From Bacteroidota bacterium (GTDB lineage: Bacteria > Bacteroidota > Ignavibacteria > Palsa-1295), in NCBI GenBank assembly GCA_021324685.1, contig JAJPIQ010000009.1:1-64000 (forward strand): a stretch of DNA of 64,000 nt, written 5' to 3'. The notes beneath the pieces are model-generated. The model ran no database searches. It saw nothing but the letters and a program-made list of their open reading frames with translations, and was not told where the DNA came from. Below, in pieces: positions 28,817 to 38,879 of this stretch. Numbering within the stretch: position 1 is the stretch's first letter; each line of letters begins with the position of its first letter. A program made the position numbers and the translations under genes.

Positions 28817-29887
28817 ATGCCATTCCGTATTTTTGATAAATCCATTAGTGTAGTGAAACAACGCATCCAGTCATTAACCGCAGAATACTTTCCGTTGCCA
28901 CTGAAAAATCCGTTTGTGCTTTCAATCCGAACGGCGCGGAATGCGAACGTTATCCGCTGGCGGCTTACGACGGATGTCGGTCGGGAATTTTTCGGTGAGT
29001 CAGTCCCCGTACAGTATGTGACCGGGGAAACGCCGGAAAGTGTTCTTCTCGCCGCACCGAAACTCGAATCGCTCCTATACGATCGAGCGATCGTAGATTT
29101 TCCGAAGTACCTACGTGAAATGGAGAGTGTACTTCCTGATGACGTCGCTGCTCGTGCGGGGGTAGAAATTGCGTTATTCAATGCATTCTCGGATGAGACG
29201 CAAGTCTCCATTCCCACTCTTCTGGGAGGCGCAAATGTCGTGCTCGAAACCGATCTCACGATCGCGCGCATTCCGAATGCACTTGACGTCGCCCGGGCCG
29301 CCTGGCAGGAAGGGTTTCGAATCTTTAAAATGAAGGTCGGCGGCGGACCGATGGAAGAGGACCTCGACCGAATCCTGGCTATTGCCGACACCTTGATCGA
29401 ACCGAAGTTCCGGCTCGATGCAAACCAGTCCCTGACCCCGGAATCGACGCTCCGCTTCGTTGAAGAACTGCTGCGCAATGGCATCGATCTCGAACTCGTT
29501 GAACAGCCGGTTCCCAAAGAAGATATTGTCGCTCTGGACGAGATCGCTCGGGTAAGTCCGGTTCCCATCATTGCGGACGAGGCGTGCCGCACACCGGCCG
29601 AAGCGTTCCGGCTCTTTTCGGAGACCGCAGTTCAGGGCGTGAACGTCAAGCTGATGAAGTCCGGCATTCGGGGAGCGATGGACATCATACGCATCGCCAG
29701 GGCGGCCGGTCGAAAGCTGATGATCGGCTGTATGCTGGAGGGGGAGATCGGTATGGCGATGAGCGTTGCGCTTGCGGCTTCCACCGACGCCTTCGACTAT
29801 ATCGATCTTGACGGACACCTGCTGCTCGACCTCAAGGAACCCATTTCTCTCTTTCGTTCCGACGGGCCGATGCTTTCCGTGGCTTGA
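28817..29887 (+). CDS. Enolase-superfamily dipeptide (L-Ala-D/L-Glu) epimerase-like
   Basis: FFGESVPVQYVTGETPESV, FRIFKMKVG, RLDANQSL, LELVEQPVPKED, IIADEACRTP, VNVKLMKSGG-like VNVKLMKSGI, MIGCMLEGEIG. Confidence 0.87.
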   Translation: MPFRIFDKSISVVKQRIQSLTAEYFPLPLKNPFVLSIRTARNANVIRWRLTTDVGREFFGESVPVQYVTGETPESVLLAAPKLESLLYDRAIVDFPKYLREMESVLPDDVAARAGVEIALFNAFSDETQVSIPTLLGGANVVLETDLTIARIPNALDVARAAWQEGFRIFKMKVGGGPMEEDLDRILAIADTLIEPKFRLDANQSLTPESTLRFVEELLRNGIDLELVEQPVPKEDIVALDEIARVSPVPIIADEACRTPAEAFRLFSETAVQGVNVKLMKSGIRGAMDIIRIARAAGRKLMIGCMLEGEIGMAMSVALAASTDAFDYIDLDGHLLLDLKEPISLFRSDGPMLSVA

Positions 29888-29906
29888 CCCAATCGATCGG
29901 CAGATC

Positions 29907-30344
29907 CTATCGTTTATTTTCCACGGAGAACTCGGCGCTGTCCCGAATCACGCTATCGAGAAGCACGAACAATTTATACTTTCCAAGCGGCCACGGGTTC
30001 GCGTTGATGAGATCGAAGTGGCTTACATTCGTTCCCGCCGAAAGTCGTGCTGAATTTTCGGCAATCTTCTGGCCGGTCTTAAGATAATACCATTGCCCCT
30101 CGAGTGCCATCCCATCCTGCGCATGTTCTGTCCGGATGAGGCCATGGATCGTGTCCCGACTGTCGAAATAGGTCGTGGTGTCGATCGCCGCAAGCGATGT
30201 ATCTCGGCTGTGTGTGAGCACCGTATGGATCGTAAGCGGTAGCACCGGAGCCGCGGTGTCTTTTTCAGGAATCGGGGCGGGATTATTCCGACCGCACCCC
30301 CAAAGGATGGCCAGCACGGAGACCAAAAAAGTGTTATGGATCAT
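29907..30344 (-). CDS. Hypothetical lipoprotein
   Basis: MIHNTFLVSVLAILWGCGRNNPAP lipobox-like N-terminus. Confidence 0.55.
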   Translation of the reverse strand: MIHNTFLVSVLAILWGCGRNNPAPIPEKDTAAPVLPLTIHTVLTHSRDTSLAAIDTTTYFDSRDTIHGLIRTEHAQDGMALEGQWYYLKTGQKIAENSARLSAGTNVSHFDLINANPWPLGKYKLFVLLDSVIRDSAEFSVENKR

Positions 30345-30439
30345 AATAAGAAGAACCGCTAAAAACAAAACCGTAAATGTAGTTTGTTCTATGAAAAAAG
30401 AGATAAAATGTTTCCAGTCCACTCATCATTTCAAACACC

Positions 30440-30895
30440 ATGAGAATAGCCATTGGCAGTGATCAGGCAACGGAATTGACAGAGGAGCTCCTGGCGCAGC
30501 TCGAAGTGCGCGGCCATAAGCTCTTTACGTATGGACCGGTTCGAATCGGGGAGGCCGATCGCGATTGGCCTTTGGTCGCTGCCGATGTTGCGCGTGCCGT
30601 CGCCGATGGCGGGGTGGATGAAGGGATTGTCTGCTGCTGGACAGGGACAGGAGTGACGATCGCGGCGAACAAAATTCCCGGCATTCGGTGTGCACTCGCG
30701 GGTGATGCAGAGACGGCCCGAGGCGCCCGAATTTATAATCACGCGAATGTATTGGCTCTTAGCCTTCGGGCTACAAGTGCACCCCAAATGCGAGAGATTC
30801 TGGACGCATGGTTTGCTACATCGAGCCAGAGCGGTGAAGCGCAGAGTGAATGGAACAGGCAGCAGGTGGAGCGAGTAGCGGCGCTGGAGAAGTAG
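30440..30895 (+). CDS. RpiB/LacA/LacB-family sugar-phosphate isomerase, divergent (WTGTG subtype)
   Basis: MRIAIGSDQATELTEELLAQLEVRGHK, CCWTGTGVTIAANKIPGIRCAL, YNHANVLALSLR. Confidence 0.85.
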   Translation: MRIAIGSDQATELTEELLAQLEVRGHKLFTYGPVRIGEADRDWPLVAADVARAVADGGVDEGIVCCWTGTGVTIAANKIPGIRCALAGDAETARGARIYNHANVLALSLRATSAPQMREILDAWFATSSQSGEAQSEWNRQQVERVAALEK

Positions 30896-30945
30896 CATTG
30901 ACTTGCGCAGGAATGGTAGCTTCCCTCGCATGGTCAGTTTCAACG

Positions 30946-30980
30946 TTTTGAAATTCTAGTTCGGAAATTCCGTATTTTTG
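30946..30980 (+). promoter_or_regulatory. Candidate Bacteroidota-type promoter for glgA
   Basis: TTTTG (30946-30950) - 22 nt - TATTTTTG (30973-30980) matches TTTG/TANNTTTG. Confidence 0.5.
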
Positions 30981-31069
30981 TGACCGTTTGTGCCGTCTCG
31001 CTGGCTGCGAGACACGTAAATAATCATACTAATATAAGAACGTTTCAAAACGGTCTCACAAAATTTTTC

Positions 31070-31095
31070 GCATGAACGGCGAGGTCCGTTCATGC
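31070..31095 (+). promoter_or_regulatory. Perfect 10-bp stem-loop just upstream of glgA
   Basis: GCATGAACGG-CGAGGT-CCGTTCATGC ending 13 nt before the ATG. Confidence 0.7.
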
Positions 31096-31108
31096 AGCCC
31101 CGTTCAGG

Positions 31109-32656
31109 ATGACTACCCTACCACCCCGACCTTCGTTTCCGCCGCGCAGCGTGCTTTTCCTTTCGACGGAAGTGTATCCGTATGCAAAGACGGGTGGCCT
31201 TGCAGATGTCAGCGCTGCACTCCCCCAGGCGCTCCGCGAACTCGGCCATGACGTCCGGGTGCTCATGCCGAAATACGGTTTCATCGGCGAGAAAAAACAG
31301 AAGATCCATCTCATCAATCGTTTGCAGGGGATCGAATATAAGATCGGCGATCGGGAGATTTACACGAATATCAAGTCCTCGGCGATCCTGACGCAGAAGA
31401 CGCGCATTCAGATGTACTTACTCGAAAGTGAGGAGTACTTCCAGCGCATGGGATTGTACGTCGATCCTGCGACAGGAAAAGATTATTCCGATAACGACGA
31501 GCGCTTTTTGGTCTATGCACTGAGCGCGTTCGAGCTTTGCAAGCGGCTGCTCTGGAAACCCGATATTATTCATTGCAACGACTGGCAGGGCGGCTTGGTA
31601 CCGGCGCTTCTCCGAGGGCCCCTGAGGAATGATCCGTTTTTCAAAGACACGAAGACCGTTTTTACCATTCACAACCTCGCGTATCAGGGAAATTTCCCAG
31701 CCACCACGTTCCCAAAACTGGGCCTGCCGCGGGAGATGTTTGCACCAGATGGACTAGAGTTCTTTGGGCAGGTTTCTTACCTGAAGTCTGGCATTGCTTA
31801 TGCCGATGCGATCACTACCGTGAGCGAGACCTATGCGGAAGAGATTCGGACACCCGAATTTGGGTGTGGCATGGAGGGACTGCTAGCTAAGCGTAAACGC
31901 GATTTGCATGGGATCTTGAATGGGATCGATTTTCTTATCTGGGACCCGAAGTCTGACATTAATATCGTTCGGAATTATTCGGTAGACCGATTTTTGGCGG
32001 GAGATTTTTCAGCCAAGGAAGCATGCAAGAAGGACCTGTGCTTCGCGATGGGTATTCCGTACCGTGAAGATCGTCCGGTGCTCGGAATGATTGCTCGCTT
32101 AAGCGACCAAAAAGGCTTCGATCTCCTCGCCGAGATCGTCGATAAAATTTTCGAGGCCGATGCCCAGTTGGTCGTCTTGGGCGAAGGCGATAAGAAGTAT
32201 GTAGAACTGTTTACGAAGCTCCAGAAGAAATATCCGGAGCAAATGGGAGTCTTTTTCGGCTTTCACGATAATCTCGCACACAAGATCGAGGCGGGCAGCG
32301 ATATCTTCCTGATGCCCAGCGCCTATGAGCCGTGCGGACTCAACCAAATGTACTCAATGCATTATGGGACGGTGCCGATCGTTAGAAAAACTGGAGGCCT
32401 CGCCGATACCGTGATCGATAGCGACGCGGCGACCTCGCGCACGCGTCCAACGGGATTCACCTTTGAAAAGTACGATGCCAAAGCATTTTGGAAAGCAATC
32501 GAACGCGCGTTAAAGGCGTACCGCAAAGATAAAAACCTTTGGCATGAAATGCAGGTAACGGGTATGAAGCGAGATTTTTCCTGGGATCGTTCAGCCGTGA
32601 AATACGCAGAACTTTACGAAAAGATACTTTCTGAGCAGCCCGTGAAAAAGCATTGA
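31109..32656 (+). CDS. glgA: Glycogen synthase (GT5)
   Basis: TEVYPYAKTGGLADVSAALPQAL, HCNDWQGGLVPALL, LHGILNGIDFLIWDP, MIARLSDQKGFDLL, MPSAYEPCGLNQMYSMHYGTVPIVRKTGGLADTV. Confidence 0.97.
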   Translation: MTTLPPRPSFPPRSVLFLSTEVYPYAKTGGLADVSAALPQALRELGHDVRVLMPKYGFIGEKKQKIHLINRLQGIEYKIGDREIYTNIKSSAILTQKTRIQMYLLESEEYFQRMGLYVDPATGKDYSDNDERFLVYALSAFELCKRLLWKPDIIHCNDWQGGLVPALLRGPLRNDPFFKDTKTVFTIHNLAYQGNFPATTFPKLGLPREMFAPDGLEFFGQVSYLKSGIAYADAITTVSETYAEEIRTPEFGCGMEGLLAKRKRDLHGILNGIDFLIWDPKSDINIVRNYSVDRFLAGDFSAKEACKKDLCFAMGIPYREDRPVLGMIARLSDQKGFDLLAEIVDKIFEADAQLVVLGEGDKKYVELFTKLQKKYPEQMGVFFGFHDNLAHKIEAGSDIFLMPSAYEPCGLNQMYSMHYGTVPIVRKTGGLADTVIDSDAATSRTRPTGFTFEKYDAKAFWKAIERALKAYRKDKNLWHEMQVTGMKRDFSWDRSAVKYAELYEKILSEQPVKKH

Positions 32657-33975
32657 CCGGGGAACGACCGGCCGTTTCCGCACCTTTTACGGAGTCTACG
32701 ATCATTGCGCATTACTCTTCCGTTCAGACATTGCTGAAACACGCATTTTTTCTTCTCGCCGCGGCCATCGGCATTGCCTTCCTCACCAGCGGCTGTAAGG
32801 ACAATATCTCTTCGCTTGGCTTGCAATATTTTCCAGACACCGTCGTAAGCCGGACCAGCGTTCGCACGGATAGCAGCTTCATGCAATTTGCCGATACCCT
32901 TCGGCCGAGTGTATTCGCTAATGGCGTTAATTATAATTTGACGATCGCATCTCCCGTCATGTTTATTGGGAACGTTGCGATGGGAAACCAAAACCTGACG
33001 TCTTCGGGCGTATTAAAATTTCGGACTTTGGCACAAGACAGTATCGCGCTTGTCACGAAAGTCCGGTTGCTGCTTAGGGATCAGTTGTATAAGTACGGCG
33101 ATACCTCGAGCAATAACAGCAGTATGCTGAGTCTGCAGGTCGTCCCCAATTTTTCCATTACCGATAGCACGACGGTGCTCCCTCCGTTGGGAGCGGCGGT
33201 CGCTTCGATCGATACGGCGTTTCCGGACGACTCGGATGCATTACTGGCGATACCGCTGGACACGAGCGTGATCTCGAATCTTTCCGCCAGTTCGCTCAGC
33301 TTTGTTGTGACGCCGGGAGCGACGATGACGAACTGTCGCGCGTTCGGCACCGCCGACAACGCGGACACCGGTTCCCAGCCGAAACTCGAACTCACTCTTT
33401 CAAACGGCAGTGTTGTTTATCTTTCGACTCTCTCGGCTGCTGGCGGCTTCGATATGTATATCGTTAAAGATATGAGCCTCACTCCGACGGGAGAGTTTAC
33501 TGTGCAGGGAGGAATTGGGAAGCGCGAACGCGTCATGCTGAATTTAACACGGCCAAACGATACGGCGCAACTCACTACATTCACATCGGTCAATAGTGCA
33601 ACGCTGGTGCTCCACCTCGATCCCGATAATACACGCCTTTCGAACCGGCCGTTCGATAATGGCACGACGGGACCGAGTGTCGTTCGACTTTCGACCAATG
33701 ATTCTGGTGCTGTCCTGGATGCGTTTGGGTATCCGACCGATACGACCCACACAGTCTATAAATTCCAGGTACGAGGACTGGTCGAGTATTGGCTGAGGAA
33801 TCCGTCGACCAATCTTGGCTTTGAATTACGGGCCGGGGCCCAAAGCCGTTCGATCGGTTCTGAGGCGATCCCGGTCGAAGATAATATCCTGAACCGCTGG
33901 ACGTTCTATGGGCCCCACTGTGCCGATACCAGTAAACGTCCAGAACTTATTCTCTCCTATTCGAAGCTGCGGTGA
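32653..33975 (+). CDS. Lipoprotein, DUF4270/DNRLRE-like
   Basis: Lipobox FLTSGCKDN; beta-rich with YKFQVRGLVEYWLRNPSTNLGFELR; TTG start overlapping glgA. Confidence 0.65.
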   Translation: MTGERPAVSAPFTESTIIAHYSSVQTLLKHAFFLLAAAIGIAFLTSGCKDNISSLGLQYFPDTVVSRTSVRTDSSFMQFADTLRPSVFANGVNYNLTIASPVMFIGNVAMGNQNLTSSGVLKFRTLAQDSIALVTKVRLLLRDQLYKYGDTSSNNSSMLSLQVVPNFSITDSTTVLPPLGAAVASIDTAFPDDSDALLAIPLDTSVISNLSASSLSFVVTPGATMTNCRAFGTADNADTGSQPKLELTLSNGSVVYLSTLSAAGGFDMYIVKDMSLTPTGEFTVQGGIGKRERVMLNLTRPNDTAQLTTFTSVNSATLVLHLDPDNTRLSNRPFDNGTTGPSVVRLSTNDSGAVLDAFGYPTDTTHTVYKFQVRGLVEYWLRNPSTNLGFELRAGAQSRSIGSEAIPVEDNILNRWTFYGPHCADTSKRPELILSYSKLR

Positions 33976-35225
33976 GATCTTTCTTTTATAGCGTTCTTCT
34001 ATGCGGGGCCGTCGTCATCGCGGCTCAAGGTGCCTTTGCACAAGGTTCGCCCTATGATGCAATTGGCTTTGGGCTTCCAGTGCGTTCCGGGAGTGCTACG
34101 ATCGATGCCCTGGGTGGCACTGGTGTGGCGATGGAAGGAACTCGGATCGTGAACGAACTCAATCCGGCGCTCTGGACCTGGCTTTCGAAAGCACGGTTCG
34201 ATGCGGCCATGCGGTTCGATTACACCAGCGCCCAGTTGGGAACCGCTCAGGACGCACAGCACAATTATCATTTCAGCGGAGCCGCATTTGGCGCGCCTAT
34301 CTGGGCTCCTATAAATGCGGCGATGGCCATAGGTTACGTCCCGCTGACCGATGCCAGTAACCAGATCCACGATTCCAGTGCTGCTGGAAATCAAACCTAT
34401 ATCGTTCGCGGCGGGACCAACCTTGTATTCCTCGGATTTTCAGCGCGGCCGGTTCCCGAAGTCGCGCTCGGTGCACGGCTCGACTTGATTACCGGAGATA
34501 TTCGGCATCTGGGGCAGGTCAGTTTCGCCGACACGACGGCTGCAAGCGGCGAATTCGAACGCGATTATTTTTATCAGGGTCTACGACCGACCTTTGGGTT
34601 TGAATTCATTGGCGATTCTATTGGATGGAACGGACTTTCGATCGGCGCGACCTACAGCCTGGCGTCGAACTTAACAGCCACACGTGAGACCATCACCACA
34701 CCGACATCGAGTTCACTCGATACGACCATCGATTCGAGTGGGATCGGCCGCTACCCCGCTGCATTCTCCGCCGGTATTTCCATTCATTTAAGCCGACGTT
34801 ATCGTGCCGAAGCGGATTATTCTTTACAGGACTTTTCTTCCGCCTATGTGTTCGCTCCTAAGTCCGGCGGTGTCGGGGACAGCCTGCTCCGATCGAGTAA
34901 CCGCATTTCGTTCGGCATCGAGCGCCTTGCGAATGTCTCAGGCGAATATGGAACTTCTTTTGGAATGGATCGCTGGGCGCTGCGACTCGGGCTCTCGTAT
35001 GGAACGCTTCCTATTATGCCAAATAATTCCATCGTTCGCGAGTTCTCCCTTTCGGCCGGAGTCGGGATTCCTATCAGTTTCGAGACCCTGCTCAACCTTT
35101 CTTTTGTCGGAGGCCAGCGGATCCCACAGGTTGCGAATGCCGCACCGAAAGAGACCTTTCTGCGTTTAGGAGCCGACGTCAGCTTTTCGGAACAATGGTT
35201 CGTACCGACGCGACGCAATCAATAA
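33972..35225 (+). CDS. Outer-membrane beta-barrel protein (PorV/FadL-like)
   Basis: Signal peptide; GSPYDAIGFGLPVRSGSATIDALGGTGVAMEGTRIVNELNPALW; GTGA overlap with the previous gene. Confidence 0.7.
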   Translation: MRSFFYSVLLCGAVVIAAQGAFAQGSPYDAIGFGLPVRSGSATIDALGGTGVAMEGTRIVNELNPALWTWLSKARFDAAMRFDYTSAQLGTAQDAQHNYHFSGAAFGAPIWAPINAAMAIGYVPLTDASNQIHDSSAAGNQTYIVRGGTNLVFLGFSARPVPEVALGARLDLITGDIRHLGQVSFADTTAASGEFERDYFYQGLRPTFGFEFIGDSIGWNGLSIGATYSLASNLTATRETITTPTSSSLDTTIDSSGIGRYPAAFSAGISIHLSRRYRAEADYSLQDFSSAYVFAPKSGGVGDSLLRSSNRISFGIERLANVSGEYGTSFGMDRWALRLGLSYGTLPIMPNNSIVREFSLSAGVGIPISFETLLNLSFVGGQRIPQVANAAPKETFLRLGADVSFSEQWFVPTRRNQ

Positions 35226-35265
35226 AATACTCACTGTTTTTACGTTCCGCAGTCACTTTTTTGAC

Positions 35266-35697
35266 ATGAAGATTGCGATTGCCAGCGATCATGCTGGTTT
35301 TACCTATAAGGAAGCCATCAAAGCAAAGCTCACGGCAGACGGCCATACGGTGACCGATTTTGGAACCAATAGTACGGCCCCGGTAGACTATCCGGATTTC
35401 ATCCGCCCGGCTGCCGAAGCGGTTGCAAGCGGACGCTGTGATCGGGGAATCGTTTTGGGAGGTTCCGGCAATGGGGAGGCCATGGTCGCAAACAAAGTCC
35501 ACGGCATTCGCTGTGGACTGGCATGGAACGAAGATTCTGCCCGTCTTACGCGCCAGCACAATGACGCGAATGTGCTTTCACTCGGGGAACGCATGATGAC
35601 CGAAGCAACGGCGCTCGCGCTCGTCGATCTATTCCTCGCGACTCCCTTTGAAGGCGGAAGACATCTCGCCCGCATTCAAAAAATAGAACACCCATAA
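35266..35697 (+). CDS. rpiB: Ribose-5-phosphate isomerase B (canonical)
   Basis: [70 protein letters not shown]. Confidence 0.92.
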   Translation: MKIAIASDHAGFTYKEAIKAKLTADGHTVTDFGTNSTAPVDYPDFIRPAAEAVASGRCDRGIVLGGSGNGEAMVANKVHGIRCGLAWNEDSARLTRQHNDANVLSLGERMMTEATALALVDLFLATPFEGGRHLARIQKIEHP

Positions 35698-35705
35698 GAA
35701 TTAAC

Positions 35706-36980
35706 ATGGACACGGAAGTTTTTAGCAGTATTGAACGGGAGCTTGAACGCCAGCAACAGGGGTTGGAACTTATTGCAAGCGAGAATTTTACCTCCCTCGC
35801 CGTGATGCGTGCGCAAGGGAGTGTGCTCACGAACAAGTATGCTGAAGGTTACCCGGGAAAGCGATATTATGGCGGATGTGAGTTCGTCGATCAGGTCGAG
35901 AACCTCGCGCGGGAACGCGTGAAGAAATTATTCAGCGCGGAATATGCGAACGTTCAGCCGCATTCGGGGTCCCAGGCGAATATGGCGGTCTATTTTACGT
36001 TCCTCAAGCCTGGTGATCCGGTGCTCGGCATGAACCTTTCGCATGGAGGACACCTCACCCATGGGAACCCTGTGAATTTTTCCGGCCAGCTCTATAAATT
36101 CCATGCGTACGGAGTCTCGAGGGAAACAGGATATATCGACTATGAAGATGCCGAGCGTAAAGCACACGAAGTGAAGCCGAAAATGATCACGGTCGGCGCG
36201 AGCGCTTACTCGCGCGATATCGACTTTAAAAGATTCCGAGAAATTGCCGATTCCGTCGGAGCGTTTCTTTTTTGCGACATGGCGCATCCGGCCGGACTGA
36301 TTGCGAAAGGGCACCTGACGAGTCCGCTGCCTTATTGCCATGTCGTCAGTTCCACGACCCATAAAACATTACGCGGCCCGCGAGGGGGTCTCATTCTCCT
36401 TGGAAAGGATTTCCAGAATACCTGGGGCGCAGTCGCGCCGAAATCCGGGCGGACGAAGATGGTTTCGGAGATCATTGACTCGACCGTCATGCCCGGTGTG
36501 CAGGGCGGTCCGCTAATGCATGTGATTGCAGCAAAAGCCGTTGCGTTTGGCGAAGCACTGGAAGATGACTTTACCGAATATGGCGCTCAGGTGATCCGAA
36601 ATGCAAAACGGCTCGCTTCGGAGCTTGTCAAGCGCGGGTTCTATATTATTTCCGGAGGGACGGATAATCACCTGATGCTTGCTGACCTTCGCGGCAAAAA
36701 TATTACAGGGAAAGCTGCTGAAGAAGCGCTCGACCGCGCTGCGATCACGGTGAATAAAAATGCAGTGCCCTATGACGATAAGCCGGCGCTTGTCACGAGC
36801 GGTATTCGCATTGGTACCGCCGCAGTGACGACCCGCGGAATGAAGGAAGCCGAGATGGACCAGATCGCCGATATGATCGATCGCGTCGTTTCGAACCCGT
36901 CGGACGATAAGCTCATTGCATCCGTTCGCGAGGAGGTATGCCAGCTTACGAACCGGTTTCCTCTCTATCCCGGCCTATAA
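35706..36980 (+). CDS. glyA: Serine hydroxymethyltransferase
   Basis: [70 protein letters not shown]. Confidence 0.97.
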   Translation: MDTEVFSSIERELERQQQGLELIASENFTSLAVMRAQGSVLTNKYAEGYPGKRYYGGCEFVDQVENLARERVKKLFSAEYANVQPHSGSQANMAVYFTFLKPGDPVLGMNLSHGGHLTHGNPVNFSGQLYKFHAYGVSRETGYIDYEDAERKAHEVKPKMITVGASAYSRDIDFKRFREIADSVGAFLFCDMAHPAGLIAKGHLTSPLPYCHVVSSTTHKTLRGPRGGLILLGKDFQNTWGAVAPKSGRTKMVSEIIDSTVMPGVQGGPLMHVIAAKAVAFGEALEDDFTEYGAQVIRNAKRLASELVKRGFYIISGGTDNHLMLADLRGKNITGKAAEEALDRAAITVNKNAVPYDDKPALVTSGIRIGTAAVTTRGMKEAEMDQIADMIDRVVSNPSDDKLIASVREEVCQLTNRFPLYPGL

Positions 36981-37100
36981 GGTTTGGCAGATTGTGTCCT
37001 ATGATTTCTCTAGAGGGATGGGCCATCCTATGACTACATTTCAGGAGTCGCTTCTTTCTATTTGAGACGAAACGCGCATCACACGCGTTTATCGCGGGCA

Positions 37101-37880
37101 ATGGCCGAACAGGACAATAACGACGCGCGAACAAGCGATAAAGAGATGTCCGTCTGGGAGCATCTCGAGGAGTTGCGCTGGACGGTCGTCCGAGCTGTGA
37201 TCGGGATTGTGGCAGGAATGATCCTATGTGCCGTTTTTTTCGACCAGATTACGAAATATGTGATCTTGCTTCCGACCACGCAGACCAACCCTCCGATGAA
37301 GCTCCTGAACACGGAAGTGTATGGCCAACTTTCGGTCTGGATGCAGATTGTACTGTGGGGTGGTGTCATTGTTTCGTTCCCTTACACGTTGGTGCAACTT
37401 TGGAAGTTTGTCGCTCCCGGGCTTAAGGAAAAGGAAAAGCGGTACGTTCGCCAGATCTCTTTTTTTACCGCTTTCAGTTTCGTCTGTGGAATGGCCTTCG
37501 CGTATTTTGTGATGCTGCCGATGGTCCTCGGGTTTTCGATGGGGTTTGTGATCGGCAACGTCGAGAACATGATTCAGATCGATAAATACCTTTCGGTCTT
37601 TCTGGAGATCATCCTGCTTTCGGGAATTGTGTTCGAGTTGCCGCTCGTCGCCTATTTCCTGGGACGATTGGGAATTCTTACGCCATCGTTTTTACGTCAT
37701 TATCGCCGGCATGCCATTGTCATTCTTCTGGCCGTTGCGGCGGTGCTGTCGCCAGGTGGGAACCCAATATTACAGCTTATATTATTCGGTCCGCTCTGGG
37801 CACTTTTTGAAATTTCCATTGCGGCAACTGCGCTCGCTGCCCGCCAGCGACGTAAAGCAGAAGTGCTGGCAATGTCATAA
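37101..37880 (+). CDS. tatC: Sec-independent protein translocase TatC
   Basis: MSVWEHLEELRWTVVRAV, PPMKLLNTEVYGQLSVWMQ, FVAPGLKEKEKRYVRQISFFTAFSFVCGMAFAYFVMLP. Confidence 0.95.
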   Translation: MAEQDNNDARTSDKEMSVWEHLEELRWTVVRAVIGIVAGMILCAVFFDQITKYVILLPTTQTNPPMKLLNTEVYGQLSVWMQIVLWGGVIVSFPYTLVQLWKFVAPGLKEKEKRYVRQISFFTAFSFVCGMAFAYFVMLPMVLGFSMGFVIGNVENMIQIDKYLSVFLEIILLSGIVFELPLVAYFLGRLGILTPSFLRHYRRHAIVILLAVAAVLSPGGNPILQLILFGPLWALFEISIAATALAARQRRKAEVLAMS

Positions 37881-37883
37881 CCG

Positions 37884-38855
37884 ATGTCCCTTCCCAAAGC
37901 AATTCTTGCCCCGGTCGAACGCGAAATGAAGGAATTCCATGCGGAATTCCGCCGCGCGATGATCTCGGACGTTCCACTCGTCAATCTTGTGGCGAAATAT
38001 CTTATTCGTACCAAAGGCAAGCAGCTCCGGCCGATGCTCGTCCTGCTTTCGGCAAAAGCGTCGGGAGGAATCAATCCGGCGACATACCGGGCCGCGACGC
38101 TGGTGGAACTATTGCATACCGCGACGCTCGTGCATGATGATGTGATCGACGAGTCGGACGAGCGCCGAGGCCTTGCGAGCATTAAGGCCCTCTGGAAAAA
38201 CAAAGTCGGAGTGCTCATGGGCGATTACCTGCTGGCACAGGGACTATTACGAACGGTCGCGACCCAGGAATATCATTTTCTTGAAATTACATCGAACGCC
38301 GTCCGCCGCATGTCGGAAGGAGAACTTTATCAGCTTCAGAAAGCCCGCCAATTGAACATCGACGAATCCGCCTATTTCCGGATTATCGGCGATAAGACAG
38401 CCTCGCTCATGAGCACTTGCTGTGAGCTGGGCGCCGCCTCCGTATCCGGAGCGCCCTATCGCGAGGCGCTTAAACAGTACGGTGAAGCCCTGGGAATCGC
38501 TTTTCAGATACGGGACGATCTTTTCGGCTTTGAAACGACCGGAATGACCGGAAAGCCTGCCGAAGCCGATCTCAAAGAAAAAAAATTGACCCTCCCGCTA
38601 ATTCATGCGCTCTCTCAAACGGATGCGAACACAAAAAAGCGAATGATTGGGCTGGTAAAAAACGGGAAGGCAGCAAAGGAAAGTTACCGTGACGTCATCG
38701 AGTTTGTCACGTCGAGCGGCAGCATTGGTTATACGCGCGCCAAAGCAAAACATTACGGTCAGGATGCGATCCGTGCTCTACAGACACTGCCACCGTCCGA
38801 AGCCCGGACTGCGCTGGAAGCGTTTGCAACCTATGTGATCGATCGAGATCAATAG
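37884..38855 (+). CDS. Polyprenyl diphosphate synthase
   Basis: GKQLRPMLVLLSAKA, LLHTATLVHDDVIDESDERRG, FQIRDDLFGFETT. Confidence 0.92.
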   Translation: MSLPKAILAPVEREMKEFHAEFRRAMISDVPLVNLVAKYLIRTKGKQLRPMLVLLSAKASGGINPATYRAATLVELLHTATLVHDDVIDESDERRGLASIKALWKNKVGVLMGDYLLAQGLLRTVATQEYHFLEITSNAVRRMSEGELYQLQKARQLNIDESAYFRIIGDKTASLMSTCCELGAASVSGAPYREALKQYGEALGIAFQIRDDLFGFETTGMTGKPAEADLKEKKLTLPLIHALSQTDANTKKRMIGLVKNGKAAKESYRDVIEFVTSSGSIGYTRAKAKHYGQDAIRALQTLPPSEARTALEAFATYVIDRDQ

Positions 38856-38879
38856 GTCATCAAGAATCATTAGATCACT
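38848..38879. repeat. Degenerate 18-bp tandem duplication spanning the stop of the polyprenyl synthase gene
   Basis: ATCAATAGGTCAtcaaga | ATCATTAGATCActccgg; TAG repeated in register. Confidence 0.6.
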
